From Klebsiella sp. RHBSTW-00484 (GTDB taxonomy: Bacteria; Pseudomonadota; Gammaproteobacteria; Enterobacterales; Enterobacteriaceae), in the NCBI RefSeq assembly GCF_013705725.1, contig NZ_CP055481.1:2852001-2916000 (forward strand): a DNA stretch of 64,000 bases, read 5' to 3'. The notes under the pieces are model-generated. The model had not been told where the DNA came from, made no database searches, and was given only the letters and a program-made list of their open reading frames with translations. Made by a program: the position numbers and the translations under genes. Shown here in pieces: positions 37,111-49,770 of this stretch (position 1 is the first letter of the stretch; every line of letters begins with the position of its first letter).

Positions 37111-37860
37111 TTAGCCCTGACGATGAACGTTCAGACCGGCAAAACTTTGGCTGACTGGCATCATTTCAAGGGTGTTGATATTGACGTGTTTCGGCAGGGT
37201 TGCGACCCACCACACCGCTTCGGTTACATCTTCCGGCGTCAGGGCTTGCGTATTCTCATAAGCTTTGTCCGCTTTGACGTCATCACCTTTAAAGCGCACG
37301 TTAGAGAATTCGGTTCCGCCTACCAGACCGGGTTCAATATCGGTCACGCGAACGGCGGTGCCGTGAAGGTCGGCGCGCAGATTCAGACTAAACTGGCGAA
37401 CAAAAGCCTTCGTCGCGCCGTAAACGTTACCGCCAGCATAAGGCCAGCTACCAGCGACTGAACCGATGTTGACGATATGACCGCGGTTACGTTCCACCAT
37501 ACCAGGCAGAACCGCACGGGTCATGTACACCAGCCCTTTATTGTTGGTGTCAATCATATCTTCCCAGTCTTCAACGCTGGCTTTGTGTGCGGGTTCGAGC
37601 CCCAGCGCCAGTCCGGCGTTATTAACCAGAACGTCAATGGCTTGCCACTCCGCGGGCAGCTCGGCGATCATCTCTTCGATAGCCGCGCGATTACGCACGT
37701 CCAACTGCGCGGTATAAATGCTCTCGCCCAGCTCATCCTTCAGCGTCTTCAGGCGCTCTTCGCGACGCCCGGTGGCAATGACTTTGTGACCGTTAGCGAC
37801 AAAACGGCGAGTAATACTTTCACCAAAACCTGCTGTTGCTCCGGTAACCAGGATAATCAT
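37111..37860 (-). CDS. ydfG: short-chain NADP+ dehydrogenase YdfG
   Basis: A 249-residue SDR enzyme; the E. coli protein oxidises L-allo-threonine, serine and 3-hydroxypropionate and reduces malonic semialdehyde. The cofactor motif VTGATAGFGESI, NNAG at LVNNAGLALG, and the catalytic YGATK in GGNVYGATKAFV are all present. ATG at 37858-37860 follows GAGGA with good spacing; a TTG five codons upstream is not used. Confidence 0.95.
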   Translation of the reverse strand: MIILVTGATAGFGESITRRFVANGHKVIATGRREERLKTLKDELGESIYTAQLDVRNRAAIEEMIAELPAEWQAIDVLVNNAGLALGLEPAHKASVEDWEDMIDTNNKGLVYMTRAVLPGMVERNRGHIVNIGSVAGSWPYAGGNVYGATKAFVRQFSLNLRADLHGTAVRVTDIEPGLVGGTEFSNVRFKGDDVKADKAYENTQALTPEDVTEAVWWVATLPKHVNINTLEMMPVSQSFAGLNVHRQG

Positions 37861-38020
37861 CTTACTGTTCCTCAACGCTTTTTGTGTCTTTATACCATAG
37901 CACGCGATATCGGTGACGGGTAATGGAAATCGTCGGACAACATTTGGCGTGCGGGGGAATCATTGCGATCAATCAATGAGTTGCCTAATCTTACAGAATA
38001 ATTGTGTTCAGGAGATGATG

Positions 38021-40069
38021 ATGTTGGACAACAACCCTTTTTTAAGCGTCAGCCTGCTACCTTACCAGGCGCCGCGTTTTGATTTGATTTCAGATAGCCA
38101 TTACCGCCCGGCCTTTGATGAAGGCGTACGGCGTCAACGTGAAGAGATTAGCGCGATCGTTAATAACCCGGTTCCGGCGGATTTTACCAATACGCTGGTG
38201 GCTCTGGAGCAGAGCGGGCAGCTGCTGGCGCGGGTGACAAGCGTCTTCTTTGCTATGGCTGGAGCGGATACCAACCCAATAATTCAGGAACTGGATGAGC
38301 AGTTTTCTGCCGAACTGGCTGAATTGGGCAACAATATCTGGCTCAATGAAGCGCTGTTTGAGCGTGTAAAACAGGTTTGGCAGCAGCGTGGTTCTCTCTC
38401 TCTGGACGCTGAATCCATGCGTTTGCTTGAGGTGACCTGGCAACGTTTCACCCTCGCAGGCGCAACGTTGGCAGAAGAGCAAAAAACGGTGCTGCGGGCG
38501 CTGAATACGGAAGCTGCGACCCTGCAAAGTCAGTTTCAGCAACGTCTGTTGGCGGCGGTGAAGTCCGGTGGTCTGGTGGTAGATTACGCCCATCAACTGG
38601 AAGGGCTTAGTGAGGATGAAATAAGCGCAGCGGCAGAAGCGGCGCAGGAGAAAGGCTTAAAGGACCGCTGGTTGCTTGCGCTGCTTAATACGACTCAGCA
38701 GCCCGCGCTGCTTTCCCTGCAGGACAGGCAGACGCGAGAAAACCTGTTCTCTGCGGGTTGGACGCGTAACCAAAAGGGCGATGCTAATGATACCCGCGAG
38801 CTGGTATTGCGGCTCGCGGAGCTCCGGGCCCGTAAAGCGCAACTGCTTGGGACCGCTGATTATGCCAGCTGGTCGATGGCTGACCAGATGGCCAGAACCC
38901 CTGAGCAGGCTTATGCCTTTATGCGGCGGATCGCCCCTGCGGCGCGAGCCAGAGCCGAGCAGGAGCTGGCGGATATTCAGCAGGTTGTCGATAATGAAGG
39001 CGGCGATTTTCAGGCTGCGGCCTGGGACTGGCTCTACTATGGCGAGCAGGTGCGCCGGGCGAAGTTTACTATCGACGAAGCGCAGCTAAAGCCGTATTTC
39101 TCCCTCGACCGCGTCCTGCGCGACGGCGTGTTCTGGGCCGCTTCTCAGCTGTTTTGCATCCGCTTTGTTGAGCGCTTTGATATCCCGGTTTATCACCCAG
39201 ATGTGCAGGTATGGGAAATTTTTGACGCAAATGGTGAGGGGATTGCGCTGTTTTATGGTGACTTTTTCGCCCGCGATAGCAAAAGCGGCGGGGCGTGGAT
39301 GGGCGTTTTTGTTGAGCAATCAACTTTGCGCGCGCAGCATCCGGTCATCTACAACGTTTGTAACTATCAGAAACCCAAGGCTGGCCACAGCGCATTGCTG
39401 TCGTGGGATGAGGTGATTACGTTATTCCACGAGTTTGGTCACACGCTGCACGGCCTGTTTGCCAGCCAGCGGTATGCCAGCCTCTCAGGCACGAATACGC
39501 CGCGTGATTTTGTTGAGTTCCCGTCACAGATTTTTGAACACTGGGCCAGCGAACCGCAGGTATTCGCCCACTATGCGCGGCATCATCAAACCGGTAAAGC
39601 CATGCCGGAAGCGTTACGTGATAGCATGTTCCGGGCGGCGAAGTTTAATAAAGGTTACGACATGAGCGAGCTGCTCGCGGCGGCGCTGCTGGATATGCAC
39701 TGGCACAGCGTGTCGACGGAAACGCTGCCGCAGGATGTTGATACCTTCGAAGCGACGGCGCTGCAAGCGGAGAAGATGGACCTTTCCGCCGTGCCGCCGC
39801 GTTATCGCAGCAGTTACTTCTCACATATTTTCGGCGGCGGCTACGCCGCAGGTTATTACGCCTACTTGTGGACGCAGATGCTGGCGGACGATGGCTATCA
39901 GTGGTTTGTTGAGCAGGGCGGTCTGACGCGCGAAAACGGCCAACGCTTTCGCGAGGCGATTTTGTCGCGCGGCAATAGCACTGATTTAGCTGAACTGTAT
40001 CGGCAGTGGCGCGGGCACGATCCTAAAATCGAACCGATGCTGGAAAATCGCGGGCTGAACGTTTTATAG
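38021..40069 (+). CDS. dcp: dipeptidyl carboxypeptidase Dcp
   Basis: A 682-residue M3-family zinc peptidase that removes dipeptides from peptide C-termini. The zinc motif HEFGH is at residues 470-474 in LFHEFGHTLHGLF, and the Dcp-specific IPPRYRSSYF equivalent (VPPRYRSSYFSHIFGGGYAA) lies near the end. Three consecutive ATGs follow AGGAG; the third, at 38021, has the best spacing. The frame extends upstream but without a start site. Divergent from ydfG as in E. coli. Confidence 0.96.
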   Translation: MLDNNPFLSVSLLPYQAPRFDLISDSHYRPAFDEGVRRQREEISAIVNNPVPADFTNTLVALEQSGQLLARVTSVFFAMAGADTNPIIQELDEQFSAELAELGNNIWLNEALFERVKQVWQQRGSLSLDAESMRLLEVTWQRFTLAGATLAEEQKTVLRALNTEAATLQSQFQQRLLAAVKSGGLVVDYAHQLEGLSEDEISAAAEAAQEKGLKDRWLLALLNTTQQPALLSLQDRQTRENLFSAGWTRNQKGDANDTRELVLRLAELRARKAQLLGTADYASWSMADQMARTPEQAYAFMRRIAPAARARAEQELADIQQVVDNEGGDFQAAAWDWLYYGEQVRRAKFTIDEAQLKPYFSLDRVLRDGVFWAASQLFCIRFVERFDIPVYHPDVQVWEIFDANGEGIALFYGDFFARDSKSGGAWMGVFVEQSTLRAQHPVIYNVCNYQKPKAGHSALLSWDEVITLFHEFGHTLHGLFASQRYASLSGTNTPRDFVEFPSQIFEHWASEPQVFAHYARHHQTGKAMPEALRDSMFRAAKFNKGYDMSELLAAALLDMHWHSVSTETLPQDVDTFEATALQAEKMDLSAVPPRYRSSYFSHIFGGGYAAGYYAYLWTQMLADDGYQWFVEQGGLTRENGQRFREAILSRGNSTDLAELYRQWRGHDPKIEPMLENRGLNVL

Positions 40070-40081
40070 TCGGTTTTGTAA

Positions 40082-40110
40082 GCCGGGTAAGGCGCTAGCC
40101 GCCACCCGGC
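40082..40110. repeat. REP-like palindrome after dcp
   Basis: GCCGGGTAAGGCGCTAGCCG then CCACCCGGC: outer arms GCCGGGT / ACCCGGC, inner GGCG / CGCC-like stem. Typical of enterobacterial REP units at transcript ends. Confidence 0.65.
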
Positions 40111-40203
40111 AGAAATACGAGAACAGTAACAAAAACCGGTTTGTTTATCGTTTGAAACTCCGGGTAGGACTATTTCCGCTGATAAACATTGGCAAAATGT
40201 GAA

Positions 40204-40743
40204 TTACCACATCAAATCGTCGGGCACTTTAAAATCAGCATACGGATCATCTTCATCCTGCTCTTCCTGACTCAGCGCGCTGTTTAAAACAATACTGTTT
40301 GCATCTCGCTGCGCGATTTTATCGGCCACGATCGCGGGGATAATTGCGTATTCACTCTCGCCACTGCCATCAATAACCAAACGCGCAATGGCGAGACGGC
40401 CGTTAATCAGCTGAGTTTGCGTTGTCTTATCCACAACAACTTTTTTAATTAAGTTGTTATCCGTGAAGTTAAAATCAATATTGCCTTTTGCAATGACGAT
40501 TTTGTTCATTTCAATGAGCTGCTTCACCTGAGCTTTATACTCTTTAGATAAAACAGCTTGTTTTTGTTGTTCGCTTAGCTGTTTATCACGCTCAAGCTGC
40601 GCTTTTTTATTTTCTTCCACAGCCTCTCTTGCTTCGCGAGCCTGAACTCGGGATTTCTTCGCTGTTCTCTGGACCTTAGCCATCTTTTTGCTGGTGACTA
40701 GTCCTGCTTTTAGCATCTGTTCTTGTAAGGTGAGTTTTGTCAT
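40204..40743 (-). CDS. DUF2058 protein, YaiL-like
   Basis: A 179-residue cytoplasmic protein nearly identical in design to E. coli YaiL. It has a lysine-rich coiled-coil N-terminal half (LTLQEQMLKAGLVTSKKMAK onward, residues 1-75) and a compact C-terminal domain ending DDPYADFKVPDDLMW. Function unknown; the basic half suggests nucleic-acid or ribosome contact, which is inference. In E. coli yaiL is far from dcp, so this is either a relocated gene or a paralogue. Confidence 0.82.
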   Translation of the reverse strand: MTKLTLQEQMLKAGLVTSKKMAKVQRTAKKSRVQAREAREAVEENKKAQLERDKQLSEQQKQAVLSKEYKAQVKQLIEMNKIVIAKGNIDFNFTDNNLIKKVVVDKTTQTQLINGRLAIARLVIDGSGESEYAIIPAIVADKIAQRDANSIVLNSALSQEEQDEDDPYADFKVPDDLMW

Positions 40744-40952
40744 CTTCGCTTCTAAACCCGTTGAAAAATTTTTGCGATTATACCTGTAATTTTAGCTGAT
40801 GTGTCAGTGCGCGGGGATGACGTTGCGATACGGTCAGATCGAGGTGGACCTGGTGAACCATTCAGTACAAACATGGAATGCATAAAAAATCACATAAAGT
40901 GGTTTATTTTTGTTATAAATGCATCTTTGGTGGTTTTTTATGGAGAGCGAAG

Positions 40953-41264
40953 ATGATTGTCAGAACCTGGCACGGCTGTGTTCCTGTTGATTTTGGTGAA
41001 GCGTTTGCAGACCATTTGCAGGCAACCGGCGTGCAACATTCGGCGGGTATCCCTGGAAACGCGGGAGCGTTTGTCAGGCGAGAAACTCAGGGAGAATGGG
41101 AACACTTCTTTCTGGCGACTTACTGGGAGGATCTGGATGCGGTCAAAGCGTTCGCTGGTGAGAATTACCATGTGGCGGTAACCTACCCTGATGATGAGCA
41201 ATTCCAGCTCCTGTCCGATCCCTATGTCTTCCAGTTTGATGTGGCGAACGTCGTGGCGATTTGA
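40953..41264 (+). CDS. antibiotic biosynthesis monooxygenase-fold small protein
   Basis: A 103-residue protein whose size and pattern (MIVRTWHGCVPVDFGEAFAD at the start, then FFLATYWEDLDAVKAFAGEN) fit the ABM ferredoxin-like fold, which covers cofactor-free monooxygenases and also proteins of unknown use. ATG at 40953 after GGAG is chosen; the frame upstream looks unlike protein. No partner gene indicates a substrate. Confidence 0.65.
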   Translation: MIVRTWHGCVPVDFGEAFADHLQATGVQHSAGIPGNAGAFVRRETQGEWEHFFLATYWEDLDAVKAFAGENYHVAVTYPDDEQFQLLSDPYVFQFDVANVVAI

Positions 41265-41276
41265 GTGGGTAAAGCA

Positions 41277-41304
41277 CAAAAAATTAAGGCCCGAAGGCCT
41301 TAAT
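41277..41304 (-). terminator. terminator of the DUF883-like gene
   Basis: Perfect stem ATTAAGGCC / GGCCTTAAT, loop four bases, with a T-tract on the minus strand, directly after the stop. Confidence 0.85.
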
Positions 41305-41305
41305 C

Positions 41306-41578
41306 TTACTTACGTCCAGCCAGTAAACCAATGACCAGCCCGATGGCACCGGCGGCCAGCAATCCGGTAAGCGGGTTTTCTTTGACTCGCTCCGAAACTT
41401 CGGAGACCGCATCTGACGCCTGGGCCGCGTATTTACGCGCTGCGCCTTTCAACTGATGCTTAGGCGAATCTACCGCATCACCAAATTGCTGTTGGGCTTC
41501 CCCGGCAATTTCGTTGACTTTGTTACCGACCTTGTCCGCCAGATTTTGCGCGTCGTTTTCATAATCTTGTGATGACAT
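41306..41578 (-). CDS. ElaB/YqjD-like tail-anchored membrane protein
   Basis: A 90-residue protein with a helical, charged N-terminal part and a C-terminal anchor NPLTGLLAAGAIGLVIGLLA followed by GRK. This is the arrangement of the DUF883 family (ElaB, YqjD, YgaM), stationary-phase proteins that tie ribosomes to the inner membrane. GGAG precedes the start. Exact orthology was not determined. Confidence 0.75.
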   Translation of the reverse strand: MSSQDYENDAQNLADKVGNKVNEIAGEAQQQFGDAVDSPKHQLKGAARKYAAQASDAVSEVSERVKENPLTGLLAAGAIGLVIGLLAGRK

Positions 41579-41686
41579 GTGATTCTCCTTTCGTTTGACT
41601 CATTCAAGTCTAGTGGCTGACGGAAGAAGTTCAAATGCACAGGCCGCTGCGGCTGTATTCCAGGATTTTTCCAAAGACCGGATGAG

Positions 41687-42013
41687 TTACACGCTGCCGT
41701 GCTTTTTCAATATGCCTTTGTCGTCAAAGATAAACATAATCGACTGCCCAAGTCCGTTCTGGCAGACAACGCCATCGGCGTTGGTTTTATCGGTGATACC
41801 CTGGCACTCCATATTGCTGACGTAAGGACGAATCTGGCATTTTAGCGTTTTGCCATCTTCAATAATCAGTTGTTTAGATTCGCTGAGCTCATTTGCCGCA
41901 GGCGCCGGGCAGGTGCCTTCACCCCAGTTAACGCCATGGTGCCTGTCAAACGCCGAGCAGCCCTGCAATAGCGCCGCCCCTGCCAGAAAAAGCATCAGAT
42001 AGTGTTTCTTCAT
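41687..42013 (-). CDS. predicted lipoprotein of unknown function
   Basis: A 108-residue protein with a lipoprotein signal MKKHYLMLFLAGAALLQGCS; lipobox LQGC, cysteine at 19. The mature part has four further cysteines (EGTCPAP, TLKCQIR, NMECQGI, GVVCQNG), enough for two disulphides. I do not recognise the family. Monocistronic. Confidence 0.75.
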   Translation of the reverse strand: MKKHYLMLFLAGAALLQGCSAFDRHHGVNWGEGTCPAPAANELSESKQLIIEDGKTLKCQIRPYVSNMECQGITDKTNADGVVCQNGLGQSIMFIFDDKGILKKHGSV

Positions 42014-42290
42014 TATATAACCCCGGTTGTTGTTTTCCGCTTCAGTATAGGAAACAACCTCGCCATAAAGCCTTCGCCAGAATTAGTGGTTTTCCTGATA
42101 TTTCAATTGATTGAGACTATTCTGAGTAATAAAATCCACATAACTTGCTTTCTTCCAAAGCGATGACTGATAAATAAGAGCTATTGAGATTCACAATTCC
42201 TCTTTTTTCCTTCATCATTTGTCAGCTTTTGCTACTAATAATCAGCGTTTAGCTCAGCATAAGAAATTTATTTTTTTACTCAAGGTCGGT

Positions 42291-42545
42291 ATGAACTATA
42301 AGAATGTACTGAAGGTTGCGTTACTGCTTGCTCCCGTGGCGTTGCTGAATCTGTCCACGCCTGCCTGGGGCGCGGACGCGGCGAAAACAACAACCTGTCA
42401 GAAAGCGCCGCCTGCGGTGGACAAAGAGGGCGTGCCGCTACCGCCCGTTGTCGGAAAAGAGGGGGCTCGGCCTGCTCCGGCAAATGGCAAACCAGGTCAT
42501 GACGGCCCCGCTACAAACTGTCAGCCAGTGGCTATCGAAAACTAA
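42291..42545 (+). CDS. small exported proline-rich protein
   Basis: An 84-residue protein with a signal peptide MNYKNVLKVALLLAPVALLN followed by LSTPAWGA, and a mature part rich in Pro, Gly and Ala containing two related units (VDKEGVPLPPVVGKEGARPA). Two cysteines flank the repeats (TTCQKAP, TNCQPVA). ATG at 42291 follows AAGG. Family not recognised. Confidence 0.6.
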   Translation: MNYKNVLKVALLLAPVALLNLSTPAWGADAAKTTTCQKAPPAVDKEGVPLPPVVGKEGARPAPANGKPGHDGPATNCQPVAIEN

Positions 42546-42570
42546 TCATTGACCTCAACCCGGGAGGGAC

Positions 42571-42834
42571 ATGGTGCACCCGTTAATTAAGGTCATGCTG
42601 GTAGGTGGTAAAGGGGATGGCCTGCTGGTCAGCGTCGCCGATACCGCGACGGAAGTTTCCGTCACACCTGCGCAGTACGGCGCGAAATCCGGCCAGCCGC
42701 TGAGCTATCGGATTGTGTCGCAGACTATCGATGATGAGCGCTACTTTTTCGGCGTTTTCAGTGAGAGCCATGAGGATACGGATAAACTCAAAAGAGTGGC
42801 GTTGACTCGCGGCATGAAAAAGTTCTTCAGTTGA
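42571..42834 (+). CDS. conserved-looking small protein of unknown function
   Basis: An 87-residue soluble frame behind a strong GGGAGG site, starting MVHPLIKVMLVGGKGDGLLV. Composition is protein-like and no membrane segment is seen. It lies 25 bp after the exported proline-rich gene and may be cotranscribed with it. A REP-like GCCGGGCGGC sequence follows. Family not recognised. Confidence 0.55.
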   Translation: MVHPLIKVMLVGGKGDGLLVSVADTATEVSVTPAQYGAKSGQPLSYRIVSQTIDDERYFFGVFSESHEDTDKLKRVALTRGMKKFFS

Positions 42835-42937
42835 TCCGGTGCCGGGCGGCTATCTGTCGTCCGGTCGGGTCATGTTTTGTTTTCCTCCCGCCTCCGATAC
42901 AGTATAGCGATACGCCTTTGCACGCTTCGGAAACGCT

Positions 42938-44026
42938 ATGATTAACCACATCCGCATTAAAAACTTCAGATCGGTCAGGGATATCGAGCTGGAGCTGGGT
43001 GCGCTGAACATTGTTTTCGGCCCCAACGGCTGCGGCAAGTCCAATATCTACAAAGCTATTCATCTGCTAACTGCCTCCGCTGACGGACAATTTTCCGGCT
43101 ATATCAGTGATGAGGGCGGACTGGAAAATATTATGTGGTCAGGGCCGAGTGCGCCAACGGACCGCTTTCCGCGACGGCTGCAGATTGCCTGTCTGACCGA
43201 TGAGTTCGACTATGAGTTACAAGTCGGTTTTCCGGAAAAACTGCCTTATCCGACCCAGTTCGTGCTGGACCCAATTGTCAAAGAGGAGTCTATCTGGCTG
43301 GCGGGCTTTTCCCGACGACCATCATCGCGCGTGCTACAGCGCAAAAATCAGGCCGCGTTTCTGGTAGATGTTAACGGCGAAAAAAGTACCTTCACCGATA
43401 CTATTTATGAGAACGAATCCATCTTTGGTCAATTGGGTGAACCGCATCGCTTTCCAGAGGTCTCGCGGGTCAGGGAGACCATGCGACGCTGGCGTTTTTA
43501 TCACGAGTTCAATATTGGCAGGCACTCGCCGCTACGCCAACCGGCGGTCGGCTACCGCTCGCCGGTGCTTGATAGCAATGGGCATAATCTTGCTGCCGCC
43601 TTTCAGACTATTGTGGAAATCGGCGCGGAGGAACTGCTGCATGAGATCCTCGCCGAGGCCTTTCCGCAATGCACATTCTATTGTGAGAATGAGAATTCAC
43701 GTTTCTCAATGAAGATGCGGCGTAACGGTGTTTACCGGCCTCTACTGGCCTCCGAGATGTCCGATGGCACGCTGCGTTTCCTGTGCCTGGCAGTGGCATT
43801 GTTAAGCCCTCGACCACCAGCATTTCTGGCGATCAATGAGCCGGAAAACAGCCTGCACCGCCAGATGTTTCCGGCGCTTGCCAGATTAATTGTTGAAGCG
43901 TCTCGATATAGCCAAATTTGGTTGACTAGCCATTCTGCCGAGCTTTCCGAATTGATTTCCTCAATGGCCGAAGCGCAAATTTATGCGCTGGAAAATAGCG
44001 ATGGAGAGACGCGAATTATTGAGTGA
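42938..44026 (+). CDS. RecF/SMC-like AAA ATPase, orphan
   Basis: A 362-residue ATPase of the AAA_21/RecF-like group. The Walker A motif is IVFGPNGCGKSNIYKAIHLL at residues about 27-46, the signature-like segment SEMSDGTLRFLCLAVALLSP precedes Walker B AFLAINEPENSLH, and the switch histidine is WLTSHSAEL. No coiled-coil long enough for an SMC and no fused nuclease are visible. Related proteins appear both as housekeeping genes of unknown role and as the ATPase half of defence pairs such as OLD/Gabija or retron systems, but no nuclease partner is adjacent here. Confidence 0.82.
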   Translation: MINHIRIKNFRSVRDIELELGALNIVFGPNGCGKSNIYKAIHLLTASADGQFSGYISDEGGLENIMWSGPSAPTDRFPRRLQIACLTDEFDYELQVGFPEKLPYPTQFVLDPIVKEESIWLAGFSRRPSSRVLQRKNQAAFLVDVNGEKSTFTDTIYENESIFGQLGEPHRFPEVSRVRETMRRWRFYHEFNIGRHSPLRQPAVGYRSPVLDSNGHNLAAAFQTIVEIGAEELLHEILAEAFPQCTFYCENENSRFSMKMRRNGVYRPLLASEMSDGTLRFLCLAVALLSPRPPAFLAINEPENSLHRQMFPALARLIVEASRYSQIWLTSHSAELSELISSMAEAQIYALENSDGETRIIE

Positions 44027-44046
44027 TATTGGCTATATGCTTCGAA

Positions 44047-44073
44047 ATGCCGCCGGATTATTTCCGGCGGCAT
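44047..44073. terminator. bidirectional terminator between ATPase gene and lacY
   Basis: Perfect 11-bp stem ATGCCGCCGGA / TCCGGCGGCAT with loop TTATT, in the convergent gap. Confidence 0.85.
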
Positions 44074-44078
44074 CTATT

Positions 44079-45329
44079 TTATGCTGCTGCCGGGAGGAGC
44101 GTTTTGCTACCTTTCAGGGTAAATAGTGAGATAACCGTAAAGCTCAGGGTAATACAGCCGAGGATCAGATAAGCCTGATGGAAGCCAACGGTATCGTACA
44201 TCCGTCCAACCCACGCTGACAGCACAACGCCCGAAAGCTGTTTCGATAAATTAAAACCAATCAGGAACAGCGTGGCAGAGAGTTTTGGGTTAAAGGCCGA
44301 CGAGATATATTTAAAAGTGCCCACCAGCAGGAACGGAACTTCAAACATATGCAGCATTTTTAAGATAACCACTTCCACCGCCGAGGTAGCAAAAGACGAT
44401 CCTAAAATACGCACTGACATAATCAGTCCGGCGGTCAACAGGGCATTCTTGGCACCAATTCGGTTAACAATAGCCGGCGCGCAGAACATGATTAGTGCAT
44501 TAAGTAGTTCCCCGCCGGTGGTGACGAAGCCAAAGATTTCGGTCCCACGCTGCGGGCTGGAGAAGAAGCCTTTAAAGAAGTTGGCGAACTGCTGGTCGAA
44601 GACGTCATAGACGCTGGCGACGCCAACGACATAAATGATGAAGCCCCAGAAACGTGGCATCCGCAGCAGCTCCGCGGCGGTGCGCATCGAGAAGGCCTGG
44701 CGATTAGCACCCAGCGCGTCGATAACTTGTTCACTATTGCTGCTTTCCGGTTTTGATACCCACAGCAGCACGCCAAGGATCAGCGCAAAACCGGAGGCAA
44801 TCCAGAAAGTAATATTGGGATCAATACCAAATAAAATGCCGGTGATTGATGCACATAGCGCCCAGCCGATACAGCCGGAAACGCGAACCTTACCGTATTC
44901 AAAACGGTTAGCGCGGCTGACGCGTTCAATATAGGCTTCTACCGCCCCGGAGCCGCTGGAGAATACTATCCCCAGGTAAATCCCGCCCGCCAGCGCGCCC
45001 GCGATGATATTCATCTGCAATAGCGGCGAGAAGACGAAAATAAAGAATGGCGCGAACAGGATTAATAAAACTGTGATGGTCCATAGCAGATGCTTGCGTA
45101 GCCCAAGCTTATCTGAAATCAAGCCAAATATGGGTTGGAAGATAATGGCGAAGAGCGAAATTGAGGAGAAGACAATCCCCGTTTCGGTTTTGGTTAAATG
45201 GTTAACTTCCGCCAGCCACACCGGGAAAAAGGGAAAGTAAGCCGACATAATGAAATAGTAGAAGAAAAAGAACAGCATAAAGTAAAAGAAGTTATGCCGT
45301 TCTCGGGGCGCGAGTTCAGAGAGTTTCAT
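44079..45329 (-). CDS. lacY: lactose permease LacY
   Basis: A 416-residue lactose:H+ symporter with 12 helices. Residues known to be essential in E. coli LacY can be located: Glu126 in [13 protein letters not shown], Arg144 in [11 protein letters not shown], Asp240 region in [13 protein letters not shown], Glu269 in TTGGELLNA, Arg302 in SVRILGSS, and Lys319/His322/Glu325 in [15 protein letters not shown]. Second gene of lacZY. No lacA follows; the next gene is the convergent ATPase. Confidence 0.96.
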   Translation of the reverse strand: MKLSELAPRERHNFFYFMLFFFFYYFIMSAYFPFFPVWLAEVNHLTKTETGIVFSSISLFAIIFQPIFGLISDKLGLRKHLLWTITVLLILFAPFFIFVFSPLLQMNIIAGALAGGIYLGIVFSSGSGAVEAYIERVSRANRFEYGKVRVSGCIGWALCASITGILFGIDPNITFWIASGFALILGVLLWVSKPESSNSEQVIDALGANRQAFSMRTAAELLRMPRFWGFIIYVVGVASVYDVFDQQFANFFKGFFSSPQRGTEIFGFVTTGGELLNALIMFCAPAIVNRIGAKNALLTAGLIMSVRILGSSFATSAVEVVILKMLHMFEVPFLLVGTFKYISSAFNPKLSATLFLIGFNLSKQLSGVVLSAWVGRMYDTVGFHQAYLILGCITLSFTVISLFTLKGSKTLLPAAA

Positions 45330-45363
45330 TGTGAATATTCCATCTTATTATGCCTGTAAGGTT

Positions 45364-45379
45364 GGGGGCTTTCGCCCCC
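45364..45379 (-). terminator. intercistronic hairpin between lacZ and lacY
   Basis: GGGGGC-TTTC-GCCCCC between the lacZ stop and lacY start; probably reduces lacY relative to lacZ or protects lacZ mRNA. Confidence 0.6.
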
Positions 45380-45384
45380 GATTA

Positions 45385-48538
<3,154 letters not shown>

Positions 48539-48652
48539 AATGGTTTCGTTATCAGATATTTTCATTAAGGCCGCAATATTGGCGAAATTGAAACCCACTG
48601 GCGATCACGAAATGCCTGGAAAATGGCTGATTCTTGTCGTCTTTTAAACATA

Positions 48653-48673
48653 AAATGTTAGCGGGCGACATTT
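48653..48673. promoter_or_regulatory. lac operator candidate near lacI
   Basis: A 21-bp palindrome-like site: AAATGT arms around TAGCGGGCG and ACATTT, the same length as E. coli lacO1, 26 bp upstream of the lacI start. About 135 bp separate the centres of the two sites, permitting DNA looping by tetrameric LacI. Confidence 0.75.
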
Positions 48674-48699
48674 GGGTTTTCAGGCAGAAGGAGCAGGCG

Positions 48700-49770
48700 A
48701 TGCAGCGCCGTTTGGCAACGTTAGAAGATGTGGCCCGCGAGGCCGGGGTTTCTCAGCAGACGGTCTCTCGGGTACTGAATAATCCGGAGGTGGTTTCTGA
48801 ACGAACCCGCGACAAAGTGATCCGCGCGATGCAGGCGTTGCACTATGTGCCGAACCGCTCTGCGCAGCTGCTGGCGGGAAAATCCGCGCCGTCGATTGGG
48901 CTCATTACCGCTTCGTTGACCCTGCACGCGCCTTCGCAAATCGCCGCGGCGGTAAAAAGTTATGCCGGTTCACATCAACTGGAGGTGTCGATTGCGATGC
49001 CAGCGCAGATCGATTATTCGTCACTGCAGGCGCGGTTGAATGAGTTTCGTGCCCAGCACATTCGCGGAGCGATTATCAGCCTGCCGCTGGAAAGCAGCCT
49101 GGCGGAGCGGCTGGTAGAGGAGAACCCGGATATTTCCTGCCTGTTCCTTGACGTTTCGCCGGAGACCGATGTGTGTTGCGTGCGCTTCGATCACCGCGAC
49201 GGCTGCGGAGCCTGCGTGCGCCATCTGTGGGATTCAGGACATCGCGAGTTCGGATTACTCGCCGGGCCGGAGAGTTCGGTCTCGGCACGGATGCGCTTGA
49301 GCAGCTGGCGCGAGGCGCTACACCGGCTGGGGGTCAGCAATGCGGTGACGGTGTTTGGCGACTGGAGCGCAGCCAGCGGCTGGAATAAAACCTTTGAACT
49401 GCTGCATCAGCATCCCAGTATCAGCGCGATCGTGGTGGCAAACGATCAGATGGCGCTCGGGGTGCTGAGCGCTCTGGCGCAGCTTAATCGCACCGGTAGC
49501 CAGGCAATTTCCGTTACCGGCTACGATGATACGGCGGATAGCCTCTACTTCCAGCCGCCGCTCACCACCGTCGCTCAGGATTTTAATGTACTGGGAAGAA
49601 GGGCGGTCGAGCTGTTGATCCAGCTGATGGCCTCCCCACAGTTAAGGATCCGCGAACTGCTGCCCACGCGGTTGATCATCCGCCACTCAACCTGGCCTTG
49701 CGCGGTTGAGGCGAAAGATGAGAAAGCGCAGTTAATCGCGCAAATAAAAACGCTGGTGGAAAAACTTTGA
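48700..49770 (+). CDS. lacI: lactose operon repressor LacI
   Basis: A 356-residue LacI repressor. The helix-turn-helix is TLEDVAREAGVSQQTVSRVL; the hinge and inducer-binding core follow, and a C-terminal leucine-containing segment (KAQLIAQIKTLVEKL) could give tetramers. At the position of E. coli Tyr17 in the recognition helix this protein has Gln (Q19), consistent with the different operator core. It is divergent from lacZ, the arrangement reported for Klebsiella, unlike E. coli. ATG at 48700 follows GGAG. Confidence 0.93.
   Translation: MQRRLATLEDVAREAGVSQQTVSRVLNNPEVVSERTRDKVIRAMQALHYVPNRSAQLLAGKSAPSIGLITASLTLHAPSQIAAAVKSYAGSHQLEVSIAMPAQIDYSSLQARLNEFRAQHIRGAIISLPLESSLAERLVEENPDISCLFLDVSPETDVCCVRFDHRDGCGACVRHLWDSGHREFGLLAGPESSVSARMRLSSWREALHRLGVSNAVTVFGDWSAASGWNKTFELLHQHPSISAIVVANDQMALGVLSALAQLNRTGSQAISVTGYDDTADSLYFQPPLTTVAQDFNVLGRRAVELLIQLMASPQLRIRELLPTRLIIRHSTWPCAVEAKDEKAQLIAQIKTLVEKL

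Noticed and set aside
44027..44078. Possible remnant of lacA after lacY
   Set aside because: The gap is 52 bp and is filled by a bidirectional terminator.
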